A DNA stretch of 64,000 bases, taken from the NCBI RefSeq assembly GCF_018294505.1, contig NC_057802.1:313152209-313216208 (forward strand). Direction: 5' to 3'. Position numbers and translations under genes: made by a program. Below the pieces are notes generated by a model. That model was not told the origin of the DNA. It was given only the letters and a program-made list of their open reading frames with translations, and did not search any database. Source of the DNA: Triticum aestivum. Taxonomy: Eukaryota > Streptophyta > Magnoliopsida > Poales > Poaceae. Positions 10,488 to 21,391 of this stretch are shown here, piece after piece (position 1 is the stretch's first letter; each line of letters begins with the position of its first letter).

Positions 10488-13400
10488 CTAATAATCACTA
10501 TCGGTAATGACGTGCTCATCATCATCATTAATAAATCCATCATCATCATCACTATCGGCAATGACGTGCTCATCATCATCATTAATAAATGCATCATCAT
10601 GTGGAAGGCCACCTTTACGTAATCGTTCAAGCATTGACAGGTCATCTGTAGCAGTAACTTCTTCTTCCGGCTCTTCTTGTTCCAGCTCAGGGGTGAAGTC
10701 GGATTCACTATCGTTGTCTACTTCAATGTTCTGGGGTGGAGTAGAGCGGTTCTTGAAACGTTTTTTGGAAAGACGTGTTTCTTGGAAGAATTCTCCTTCG
10801 TCATATGTGTCTTGGTTAATGTGAGGTTCATAATCCTCTTCATTGGGGGGAGGTGGTCTAACATGTGGCGGCACTTCATAAACGACATCCCTACCATTGA
10901 GATTTGGATCACTTTGACAGGCCCACGGTAGATAGAAAACTTGGGTTGCCTGTTGAGCCGTAATATAGACATCAGGAACATCCAAATGGGTGCTTTGTTT
11001 GATTTCGACTAGCCCTATATGTTCATGAGTCCTTCTAGTCTCCCTCGGCTAGAACCAATAACATCTGAAGACTACGACGTTTGATGGGTTTTCACCATAG
11101 AATTGAAGTTCATAAATTGCTTCAACTCTTCCATAATACTCGATACCTCCTTCGCCGATAGCAGAGACACAACAATTTGTAGACTTTCAGTCGGCCATAG
11201 ATAGCTCTTTGCCATAGGTACGAAAGCGATACCCGTTGATGTCGTATTTGTCAAATGAACGGATTTTATAGTCAAAACCATTAGCTACTTGTCTCAATTC
11301 GGCATCCATAATCTCTGAATTAGCCTACAAGTTTAATACGAAAGGATTGTTGCATTAGTCGCAAATTAGCCAAAGAAATGAAAGGGCCTAATGGAAATTA
11401 CCTTTTTTTGAACCAAGAGATGAAACCGGGATATTCGGCACCTTGCTTTGCCAGAAGCTCATACTCTTCGACGGAATCCTTTTGGATCACTGCTCCATAC
11501 GAGAATATGCCGACGTATCGACTGCATCAAATATCCAGGAATAAGAGCAATTCAAAGGAATTAGAAGTTGCAAAACAATGTACCGAGATCTTACTCGATG
11601 TACGGCCGCACTTCTGTTAGGTTGTTGAAGAGATACAGCGAAATGGTCCACCATTCTTCAACATCCAATGATACTGGTTTCCAACCACTGGCTGGTGCGA
11701 GATTCCCTTTGAATAGGCTGAGGTTGGATTGACCCTTTTCAGGGTCGTCAGCATTGTACCGAGGCTTCGGATTATGCAAATGACGATTTTTGGCTTCGTA
11801 GTGTGCTGTCACGAAGTTTGCCGCCTCCTCAGTGATGAATGCCTCGGCCATCGATGCTTCTATTCTATGTTTATTTTTACATTTTGCTCGAAGCGTCTTC
11901 TGCATCCTCTTAGTTGAGTAGCACCAACGATTTTGCAAGGGCCCCCCCCAATCGTGCCTTGGTCGGGAGATGCAAAATCAAGTGTTGCATTGGATTAAAG
12001 AAGCTTGACGGAAAGATCATCTCTAACTTGCAGATCAACTCCGGCACCAACTGTTCCATTTCTTCTATGAGGCCAGGCGATAGTTCTTTCGCACAAATAA
12101 CACGGAAGAAATAGCTCAGCTCTGCCGGTACTAGCCATTCATCCTCAGGGATGAAGCCACGCAACATCACCGGCATTATCCGCTCAATCCATATGTGCCA
12201 ATCATGACTTTTTAGACCAAATATTTTAAAAAATTTAAGACTCACTCCCCTCTTTAGATTTGCTGCATACCCATCGGGGAACATCAACTGCATTTTCACC
12301 CACAAAATAATTTCCTTCATAGCTGGCCTTCCAAGATTGAACCATGCCTTTCGCTTCGTCCAGTTCCCCTTTCGTTTCGGTTCTTTCATGTTTTGTAACG
12401 GTCTATCACATAGCTCCTCTTGATCGACTCTAGCCTTAGTATTATCCTTTGATTTCCCCTTTATGCCGAACAATGTACCAAAAATGGCTTCAGCGATATT
12501 CTTTTCAGTGTGCATCACGTCGATGTTGTGTGGGCAAAGGAGGTTTTGAAGTAAGGCAGATCCCAGAAGCATGTCTTGTGAGTCCAGGCGTGTTCCTTAT
12601 TATACCCCTTGAAATACCCTGGACGCTCTGGATCTGGCTTGAGAGTGTTTAACCGATCTAGGGTCTGTTGGCCTGTCAATGCAGGTGGTGCAGAGTGTTT
12701 GACAACTCTACCTTTGATGAAATTCTTCTTGTCTTTCCTGAACTTATGGCGAGGATGTAGAAACGGTCTATGCAAGTCGAAGCAACTATACTTTTGCCCT
12801 GCCGTCAGCCAACGAAACTCAAGAGCTCCCTTGCATGTGGGGCACGGGAACCTTCCATGCACACACCAGCCAATGAATAACGGATACGCCGACAAGTCAT
12901 GCGTCGAGTACATGTACCAGGCACGCATTATGAAGTTCTCTTTGCTAAAGGCGTCGTATGTCTTGAACCCATTATCCCAAGCTTCTTGCAATTCGTCCTT
13001 AAACAGCTGCATGTACACATTCATATTCTTCCCCCGATAGTTGGGCCCTAGAATTATCAACGTCAGGAAAATGTTCTTTCTTTGCATAATCTGCCCGGGG
13101 GGGAGATTGAGTGGAATGACAAACACGGGCCAACAGCTGTATGGGGTTGCCATCTGACCAAACACACTGAACCCATCTATGCTGACGGCGACTCGACAAA
13201 GCTCAGTGTGCTTGTGGAGAGGACGTTTTGAGGACTCCAACATTTCAGTGAAGGCCTTTGAAGATTCCTCCATCTCCTCGTCCGAGTCCCGATCATCGTC
13301 AAAGTCTTGCACCATGTCTGCGGTCCCGGTACCATGCTCGTCGGTGCAACGACGAACCACCTCGGCTCTAGCACGTTGGGCAGACTCACCATGTAATGTC

Positions 13401-13621
13401 CAGACCGTGTAACCAAGTGTAAAACCAAACTTCTGCAGGTCATTACTCATTTCAAGCTCGTCCCTCTTTTTATAGTTGTCGCAACGGGCACAGGGGCACC
13501 AGCTTAATTCCTGGCCATTTGCAAATGCGGCTCTAACAAACCCCTTGGTTTTTGTTAACCATTCCTCGGTCCAAACTTCCTGACTAGTGTAACCGGTGTA
13601 TATCCACGCACGATCACTCAT
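10488..13621 (-). pseudogene. TNP2-like CACTA transposase, frameshifted
   Basis: The first ATG is at 13621. The frame runs to 12515: an N-terminal transposase-associated domain (WIYTGYTSQEVWTEEW) with a Cys-rich zinc-finger-like CPCARC motif, an acidic linker, then the Transposase_21 core (VYMQLFKDELQEAWDNGFKT, YPLFIGWCVHGRFPCPTCKG). Homology passes into another frame near 12540 (LLCPHNIDVMHTEKNIAEAI), then through a DUF4218 region to 11910. A second slip falls in a run of eight C at 11942-11949, and DUF4218 continues to about 11591. A DUF4216-like part (RYVGIFSYGAVIQKDSVEEY, then GYRFRTYGKELSMAD with stops) covers about 11520-11040. The last segment, to 10488, is an acidic Asp/Glu-rich tail. 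At least two frameshifts and several stops mean no functional protein. Confidence 0.85.
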
Positions 13622-13756
13622 ATTGACTTCCTACTGGACACACAAGAAATATATACATAATTAAGCAAACCATATCCATCAGTTTATGGAGTTTGTCAGT
13701 TTTATTACGTCCATGCAACCTACACGCTAATAGGTAAAGATAGGTCCTAATCCCAC

Positions 13757-13977
13757 CCGAGTATGTGTAGATTGGGATCGTCTTCCCATGCTCTACTCCG
13801 GAGCCGACGCAAAATTTCGGCAGCACCTCCCCGCTGTTCTCCTGATACACGTCCCGGCAATAAGCAGAGAGGATGTGTACCCGAAGAACAACAGGGAGGC
13901 ACTGACGAAATTCTGCATCGGATCCGGAGCAGAGCATATGGGAAAACGAACCCAATCTATACATACTCGGGCTGTCC
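13757..13977. repeat. Imperfect palindrome with arms of about 105 bp
   Basis: The sequence from 13757 (CCCGAGTATGTGTAGATTGG) matches the reverse complement of the part ending at about 13977, with scattered mismatches and a centre near 13867. It lies just upstream (minus strand) of the transposase start and could form a long cruciform or hairpin transcript. Confidence 0.85.
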
Positions 13978-14278
13978 ATGGATAACGTTGGACAATTTGA
14001 AAGAATCACAATTATAAATATGCAAATGCATGCATATTTATAGATGTAACCCTTTCGAACGGGAGACGCATAGTGGTTACGCATACTGATGATTGACACC
14101 TATAGCTAGCAAGTTTCATCGGCACGAAGACCGGAACAGAGCAAATGAAGGGGGGAGGAGGAGATGTCATTTGTGCTCACCAACGAACGCAGGGGCGGAG
14201 CTCGTCGAACACTAGACCCTCGCAGCGACGAAATAACTGCACATTTAAATCCAAAGATGAGTAACATAGCGACCACCT

Positions 14279-15210
14279 AACCCGCTCGTCCCCGGGTAAA
14301 CTAAATAGCGACTACCATCGGTGCAAGTTACATGACGCGGTCGGCGTTGAACACTAGATCCACATCCCACAAGTGAAGCCGGTGCCCAGCGTCCCGCAAC
14401 AATAGTTCTGGTGGCCGATCACGGTCGAACACCTTGGCGAATTTGCCTGGCAGCCTCTGCGATGAGGATTAAAGCCAAGTTTTGAAATTTCAAACAACCA
14501 AACCGACTTGAGTTAGTTTGGGTGTTTCAAGTTTCAACACTTAGCTTTCAATCGTCATCTCTGAGGCTGCCAGACAAATTCGCAATGGTGTTCGACCGCC
14601 ATCGACGCCGAGAACTGTTGCTGCTGGACGCAGGACCCCTGTGTCACTTGTGGGACATGGATGAAGTATTTGACACCGACGGCCACATGTACCTCGCACT
14701 GACGATACATGCAATTTAGGGTACCATCGATACCGAGGAACCCCCTAACCTGCTCGTCCCCGGGTAAACTAAATAGCAACTACCATCGGTGCAAGTTACA
14801 TGAGGCGGTCGGCGTTGAACACTAGATCCACATCCCACAAGTGAAGCCGGCGCCCGGCGTCCCGCAACAATAGTTCTGGTGGCCGATGACGGTCGAACAC
14901 CTTCGCGAATTTGTCTAGGAGCCTCTGCGATGAGGATTAAAGCCAAGTTTTGAAATTTCAAACAACCAAACCGACTTGAGTCAGTTTGGGTGTTTCAAGT
15001 TTCAACACTTGCCTTTTGATCGTCATCGCAGAGGCTGCCAGGCAAATTCGCGATGGTGTTCGATCGCCATCGACGCCGGGAACAGTTGCTTTGGGACGCC
15101 GGACGTCGGCGTCACTTGTGGGACGTGGATGTAGTGTTCGACACCGAGGACCATATGTATCTCGCACCGACGATATTTTCTATTTAGGGTTCTATCGACA
15201 CCGACGAACC
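14279..15210. repeat. Two tandem copies of a unit of about 470 bp, each internally palindromic
   Basis: CGTCCCCGGGTAAACTAAAT occurs at about 14286 and again at about 14756, and the following 200 bp are nearly identical. Within each unit, a block near CGGTCGAACACCTTGGCGAA reappears inverted 150-200 bp later (GTGTTCGACCG), so each unit folds on itself around an AAGTTTTGAAATTTCAAAC centre. Confidence 0.8.
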
Positions 15211-15354
15211 CCTGGCTCCACCATCTATCCCCTCGGCAACCCTCTTCCTTTTTCCCTTTTTCCTCTTCTTCTACTTATTCTTCTTTTTTTCAATTTTCTT
15301 CTTCTTCTAATTATCTAAACCTAAATCTGGCGTGGTGTCAGGGTGTCGGGGTGT

Positions 15355-15575
15355 GGTCCCCTCCCTCCTCCTCCTCCTCCTCCTCATCCTCCTCCTCTTC
15401 CTCCCTCCTCCTCCTCCTTCTACTATTCTTCTTCTTCTAAACTAAAACTAAAACTAATCTAAAATAAACTAAACTAAACTAAACTAAAACTAAACTGAAA
15501 CTAAAACTAAACTAAAACTAAAACTAAAACAGAAACTAAACTAAACTAAAAGAAACTAAAAAACTAAACTAAAAA
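15355..15575. repeat. CTC-rich and (CTAAA)n low-complexity tracts
   Basis: A CTC/TCC run at about 15361-15430 is followed by many ACTAAA and ACTAAAACTAAA units to 15575. Confidence 0.9.
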
Positions 15576-15743
15576 GGGGGGAGAACTCACCTGCAGGGGA
15601 TCGCCGGTGGAGGAGGCGCGGGGCGACCGGTGGATGGGAGGGCAGCCGCTGGAGGAGGCGGCGACCCGGTGGAGGGGGAGGCCGGACAGCCGTGGCAGGA
15701 CGGGGCGGGGGGCGACGCAGGGGAGGGGGCGGGGCGGCTGGGC

Positions 15744-16075
15744 GAGGGGGCGGCGACGGCGCGGTGGAGGTCGGGGCGCCGCAGGGGAGGGGTGCGGGGC
15801 GACGGGCGACGGGGCGAGGGGCGACGGAGCAAGGGGGCGGCGGCGGCTGGCAAGGTGGCAGTGGCGGCGTGGTGGAGGTCGGGGCGCCGCAGGGGAGGGG
15901 TGCGGGGCGACGGGCGATGGGGCGAGGGGCGACGGGGCAAGGGGCGGCGGCGGCTGGGCAAGGTGGCAGTGGCGGCGTGGTGGAGGTCGGGGCGCCGCAG
16001 GGGAGGGGTGCGGGGCGACGGAGCGAGGGGCGACGGAGCGAGGGGCGACGGGGCAAGGGGGCGGCGGCGGGTCGT
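15744..16075. repeat. GC-rich minisatellite, 108-bp period, about three copies
   Basis: TCGGGGCGCCGCAGGGGAGG begins at 15771, 15879 and 15987, exactly 108 bp apart, with few changes between copies. The period is a multiple of three and the sequence has almost no stop codons, so long Pro/Arg- or Gly/Arg-rich ORFs appear on both strands. I treat these as composition artefacts. Confidence 0.92.
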
Positions 16076-16149
16076 CGGGGAGAGAGGACGAGAGAAACAG
16101 AGAGAGAGAGAGGGGCGACTGGGGTGGGGCTCGGCCCGTTAGTTAGGCC

Positions 16150-16444
16150 AACTCTTTGCCATCAGCCATCCTTTGTCGTCCGCTTTTTTTCTCTTTGCCG
16201 TCTGCTAGCAGATGACAAAGAGGGGGACCGTTAGGTTTTTTCTATGCAGCTCGTTAGTGGGGCCCACCTCTCTCTTTGCCGTCCGCCAGCTGACATCAAA
16301 GATTCTTTGCCGTCCGCCGCTAGCGGACGGCAAAGACCTTCTTTGCCATCGGCTAGTTCTTTGTCATCCGTTTTCTATAAGCGGACGACAAAGACCTTCT
16401 TTGCTGCCAGCCAACAGACGACAAATAAGCTAATTCCAGTAGTG
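16150..16444. repeat. Right subterminal repeats and terminus of the CACTA element
   Basis: Repeated TTTGCCGTCCGC and GCGGACGGCAAAGA words in both orientations, ending TTCCAGTAGTG at 16444. The same word family as at 8999-9175. Confidence 0.85.
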
Positions 16445-16454
16445 TATGCTGGCG

Positions 16455-18190
16455 GCTCTTTGGCGCACTTCTACTTCCTGAGGAGTTCTCAATGGTGTCT
16501 CCGGTGATCCTATTCTGGTAGGGGTCTTCGATAGGGTGACCCACTATCGCCATTGTTGTTCGTCCTTGCTATTGACCCGCTTCAGGAGATTTTAGATATG
16601 GTAACAGCACGTGGAGATCTACCCAGATTATCGCATGAGTGCGTACCTTCGCACCTCCTTATATGTTGACGATGCAGTCATTTTTCTTGGCACCTCTGAA
16701 GGAAGACATTGACATGCTTCTGAGCATCCTCCAGAGCTTTGTGACGTAACCGGCCTAGTTACGAATGTGCAAAAGAGCGTGGTAGCCCAGATTAGATGTT
16801 CGAACGTTGATCCATATGTCATTCTTGATGCTTTCCCGACAGTGCATGCCCATTTTCCTATTCGGTACCTTGACCTCCTCCTCTCGGTGCCATGGACTTC
16901 CAATACCTTCTTGACAAGATCACGCAGGAAGATCATGTGTGGTATGGGCAAATACATTATGATAGCAGGGAGAAGCACTTGGATTCGTTTGTTTATCGCT
17001 TCACAAGTCATTTACCGTCCCAGGTCTCTCATGGTGCCCAAAGGAACATTGAACTCAATTATTAAGCTTCAGCATGCCTTCTTGTGGGGTGCAGATCGAG
17101 TGACTCGCGGAAAAATGTAAAATTAAATGGACCTTTGTTTACAAGCCGAAGGCTATGGGTATGCTTGGCATTCTGGAGACGGAGAAGTTCGTGAGAGATT
17201 TGCCCCTTCGCTGGTAGTGGCTTGCTTGTAAGGGTCCGGAGCGTGCTTGGGTGGGTCTTGGGCAACCTTGCGACGAGACCGATAGGAATCTTTTCTGTGA
17301 GTGTACCACCATCACTGTTGGTAATGGCATGAAGGAACCCTTCGCAAGCCTAAGGACATGACACCATCAATCTTTGCAATTTCTAAGCTAAAAAAACAAA
17401 TTGTTCAAAGGGCCTTGGAGAATGATTGATGGGCCAATTGCAGGAATGTTACCTTCAGCCTCTCGGTCCATCACATATTGGAGTTCTACGAGCTTTGGTC
17501 CAGCCTTCATGAGGCGATTGAGGGCGAGATCTGTTGGAAGCACCATTTGAGGAATACTCGGCTTCCTCGGCCTACTCTGCTCAACTTGAGCATTAGCTGC
17601 TTCACAAATGAAATCGACGGTGTGGAGCAATTGGGCATCTTCAATGCATTTTTTTTGCATGGCTCAACATTCAAGATCGTGTTTGGACGGCAAATCGACT
17701 TCAATGAAGAGGATGAACAAATTGTGCATTATGTCAATTATGTAAAAGAAAGTCGGAATCCGCGACACGCATCCTATTCAAATGTAGATATTCGAATCGC
17801 ATTTGGAATGAGGTAAAAGCTTAGCTTGAGTTGATGCACATCGACATCGACGCTTGGAGTAACTTCAACTCCGCCAAAGATTGGTGGCCTTCCATGATCA
17901 TCGTCAACGGTAAGGAGGGAAGGGCATGGCATCATTCCTTATTCTAGTCTCATGGGTAACTTGGAATGAGAGAAATGCTAGACTTCTAGAGGAGTTTCCT
18001 CAATGTCAACCATAATCGCTGGTAGGGTAAAGGTAGGGGCCAATCTTTGGGGTTTGGCGAGACCTAAGCATTTGAGATATGTGATGCCGCGCGAGTAGTC
18101 TTGTTGTCTCCGACTATTATCAGACGCCTTTGTAACTTGTAAGCTCTTCTTAATTAATGAGACGAGACAAAGTTTTTGCCTCCTTTTCAG
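16455..18190 (+). pseudogene. Decayed LINE (non-LTR retrotransposon), 3' half
   Basis: Translations in shifting plus-strand frames give the reverse-transcriptase signature GDPLSPLLFVLAIDPLQEIL near 16529-16588 and YVDDAVIFLGT near 16655-16690. Next come LQHAFLWGADRVTRGK near 17068 and ERAWVGLGQPCDETDRNLF near 17245, both typical of the zf-RVT C-terminal region of plant LINEs. Downstream, WGLARPKHLRYVMPRE (around 18047-18097) and an AATTAATGAGACGAGACAAAG tail match the usual LINE 3' end. Many stops and frameshifts are present. The 5' half is missing; the CACTA right end abuts it at 16444. Confidence 0.82.
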
Positions 18191-19117
18191 AAAAAAGTGT
18201 ATTCAAAAGAAAGTTGTCTAGACACATCCGTTTGGTATCGAGAATGTTCATGACTTTTGGATTCCAAGAGGGATCCAAAAAGACTCCTGCATTTGGCACA
18301 CATGACTTGTTGACATTAATATCCGAAAAAAGACTTGTTTCGCAGGGGACATACCTTAAAAAGTTAGTATGATATTATTACGGAAGAAAATGATTCCAAG
18401 ATTTGTGTGGGTTTTACATTTTCTTTGAAATCAGAGGTGTTAAAGATTCCCACCACTTTCCTCCTCTTGCCTCATACCTGCTACTCCCTCCAGTCGAATT
18501 TGTAAGTCTTGGGCATAGGTTTTTAGGTCTTTGATTGGACTAATAAAACATTTATAGCATACCAAAAATTATATGGTTAGAAACTTCATTTGACAACCCG
18601 CGCCTGACTTATACATACATACATATATATATTCGTAAAAAACAAAAAAATACATATATAAATATAATACATGTTTTCCTAGTCAAATTCAAGACCTAAA
18701 AACCCGTGCCTAACTTATAAACCCCATCGTTGTGAATACTAGGATTACCAGAAATTGTAAAATTCATAACATGAATATAATCTTCTAGCTGCCATCCGCG
18801 CACTACAATTATGAATTGATGTATCTTTGTCGCAATGTAAAAAACAAAAGCTAGAAAAGTATTTTAAACTTGGGACATAAACAAAAATGTTAATCAATAG
18901 GTCTAATCAAGGCTTTATAATCATGGTCGGCCTAGCATAGCAATTTCGACATTTATATCTTAATGTTTGTTTCAACTTTCAACACACATTGTGTACTAAT
19001 GCTATAAGATTCCTAATTTATATGTGGGATCACCCTCACATGGAAAGAAAAGATGGGACCACATATCATCATTCAGATGAAAAACAGTAAGAGTGAAGCA
19101 TGAGGAAAAAAATGGTA
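18191..19117. other. AT-rich intergenic DNA with one degraded MITE
   Basis: No gene is visible. The segment 18483-18725 begins CTCCCTCCAGTCG and has complementary arms (GGTTTTTAGGTCTT against AAGACCTAAAAACC), so it is a Stowaway-derived MITE that has lost its right terminus. The remainder is unique-looking, AT-rich DNA. Confidence 0.6.
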
Positions 19118-19198
19118 CTCCCTCCGTAAACTAATATAAGAGTGTTTAGAACACTACTTTAGTAATCTAAATGCTCTTATATTAGTTTACAGAGGGAG
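19118..19198. mobile_element. Stowaway MITE (Athos-like), complete
   Basis: CTCCCTCCGTAAACTAATAT at the left is complementary to the right end through CAGAGGGAG (one mismatch near the terminus). TA duplications lie at 19116-19117 and 19199-19200. It is 81 bp long and nearly a perfect hairpin. Confidence 0.93.
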
Positions 19199-21391
19199 TA
19201 TATTCTACCAAGCACCAACTCTCACCAACCATGTGTGCACGCTATAACAAAGTTACTACAAGCTTGGACTCTTTTCCCGTTTGACAAAGTCCAACATTGT
19301 AGACACTTAAAAAGTTTCAGTGGTTCTGTTATGCCCCGTTGGATAGAATTAGCAGTTGATCCAAAAGCTTGCTTCTCTCTTAATCATACTAACCCGCCAG
19401 ACAAGTAGCTTGGTCTAACCCTTTTTTTTACCTATTATAGTCTTTGTATGTATGACTTGCACTTGCATATTTTCGTGGCTAATTTTCTACAACATATTAT
19501 GACACAAGCGCTCCGTACCACAGTAAATCAACCGTAAATTGAGTCCTAGTAGTTTCGTCAGGTTTAACTGCTTTCATGGTAAATAATGAATAGAAGTTGC
19601 TAAACCGAGAACTATGATCACAAGCAATTTGGAATGCTACCTTGAGAGAAATAATCTGCAATTTGCCTATTTGCGTGTTCACAAATGACCGATGTTTTGC
19701 ACTAACATCCCCTACCGCAAAAAAAGTATATATGGGCTATATCTGTCAAAAGAGAGAAGAGCTTAAAAGATAAAACCAACGAGATAAGAGAGAAAGCCAC
19801 GCCTACAACCTCTTCAGTTCATGGATTGGACATGGCCCGAGTGAGTGTGCATACAAAGAGGCATTGTGTCAGCCGTACAGGGCTGCTGAAATTTCACTTT
19901 GCTTGCCTTCTTTTTTTCTCTAACCTGGCAGTTCAATCAAAGCTAGGGAATGTCATGACCTATAAGATATATATCAGATCTGCTGACATAGTAATCCTCT
20001 GGTCACATGCCGAGAAATCCGATCATCTCGCTTTGCAATCAAGCAAACAAACGATTTAATCATTGCACTCCCAAAACAACAATAAATCCAAAGAGATGTC
20101 TACATCATGTAGCATAAAACAATCAACTCATCAATTCAGTCATACGCTACCACTTACAGAAAATGGAAACTTTATTACACTACGCGCCATCCATCATTGA
20201 ACCGAGATCATTTTTTGTACTGTATTGCGCGGAGAAAAGTGCTGCTAATGCAAGGTTGGAAAGCTTCTACAGTGATGAACGGATATATTAGAGCAGACCA
20301 ATGCCCCACTCGAGTACTAAGCATCATACAGTCCATTGTGCTGTGTCAGTAAAGGCACTCATGTCTGATTGATCAAGACATTAAAAAGTTGCTGACACTT
20401 TACATTTCTTACTCAAGTTACCCTACCAGGTAAGCAGATCCATTCATTTGCATTCACAAACTTCAGACAACATACAGATCTCGCAATAAGTTACTTAGGA
20501 CCACATTTTACATTTCAACTGCGTTAAGGCAGAAGAAAAGAGAGAAAACCTAAGACTCAGCACCATCATCAATAGTGGTATAGTTCAGTAACATCATAAG
20601 CACAAGACATGATAGAAGGTACAGTACCAGTTTATAAGCGTTAAAGGGATATATATGATCCAGTGCATAGGAAACAATGTTGTTCAAATAACAGATGAGC
20701 AAGTGGAGTTAAGAAAACAGAGGACCTCAATTCGATGCCGCGTTTATTAATAAGGCAAGTGCCGCAGTTTTTTCTTTCTGAAGGGTGGTAACATTTATTG
20801 CTGCACCATCCATTTTCACCCAGAGAGTTGACCAAAACGAGCAATACAGAAATGTTAAAACCTAGTAGACAGCAGGTCAGCACATGGGCTAACCTCCCAC
20901 TGCAACAAATAATTTCCGAAATGGGTGGCACTGATTCAATTTAAAGCACTGCAGCCTGGTAGGTCATGGCACCCAACTGGCACCTAAAATATTGGTACCA
21001 GACCAGATCATGGCACCTAAAACATGATGCTCAGTTGCTCATTAACATACGCAAAAGAGGACAAGGTATAAGACTGCAATACCTGCAACATGTTCGTTCT
21101 AAGCTGGAATGATAACCAATGCAAGGAATAAAAAGAAAGGGTTGAACAACCCACTTGAATAAACTCCAGCTCCCTTCTAAAAGAAGGAGGCACGCCTTTT
21201 CTTTGCTGAGTAGATGAATGACTGAAATACACAGATGCATAATGAACAAAATTGAGTTGATTTGGCCATGGTGTCTCTACAAGGAACAGCTCCAGCAAAA
21301 GGGAATGAACTCTAATAAGTAATAATGTAGAAGGTGTTGAGCTGAGAACAGTAAGACCAAAAAAAAAATATGGCAAGGCTACTGGCCATCA
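19199..21391. other. Intergenic DNA and probable 3' UTR of the decarboxylase gene
   Basis: No ORF has coding character and no repeat terminus is recognised. The several hundred bases left of 21392 should hold the 3' UTR and polyadenylation region of the minus-strand decarboxylase gene; I cannot fix its end. Confidence 0.5.

Larger units (their letters stand above)
8873..16444 (-). mobile_element. CACTA (En/Spm) DNA transposon, 7.6 kb
   Basis: The left end starts CACTACTGGAATCAGC and the right end is complementary to CACTACTGGAATTAGC; similarity extends about 27 bp. Subterminal arrays of GTCTGCCAGCAGACGGCAAA-like palindromes at both ends (8999-9170 and 16150-16430) are the usual CACTA transposase-binding repeats. 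The interior encodes a decayed TNP2 transposase and a second ORF, both on the minus strand. No clean 3-bp target duplication flanks these ends: the left flank is AGT and the right flank is TAT. A second CACTACTGG at 8936 is preceded by TAT, which does match the right flank. Confidence 0.9.

Noticed and set aside
13179..14017. Plus-strand ORFs opposite the CACTA transposase, including 13763-14017
   Set aside because: Shadows of the minus-strand transposase and of the palindrome at 13757-13977.
15556..16234. Overlapping ORFs of 120-180 codons rich in Pro/Arg or Gly/Arg on both strands
   Set aside because: They fall in the 108-bp GC-rich minisatellite. Low stop frequency comes from composition, and several frames are open at once.
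8936..16444. CACTA element starting at 8936 with TAT target duplication
   Set aside because: Only 9 bp match the right terminus, whereas the copy at 8873 matches over about 27 bp. Kept as an open question in the findings.
20641..21376. Minus ORFs of 96 and 119 codons downstream of the decarboxylase
   Set aside because: No recognisable domain, and they lie in the probable 3' UTR and flank. Hydrophobic composition is typical of AT-rich non-coding DNA.
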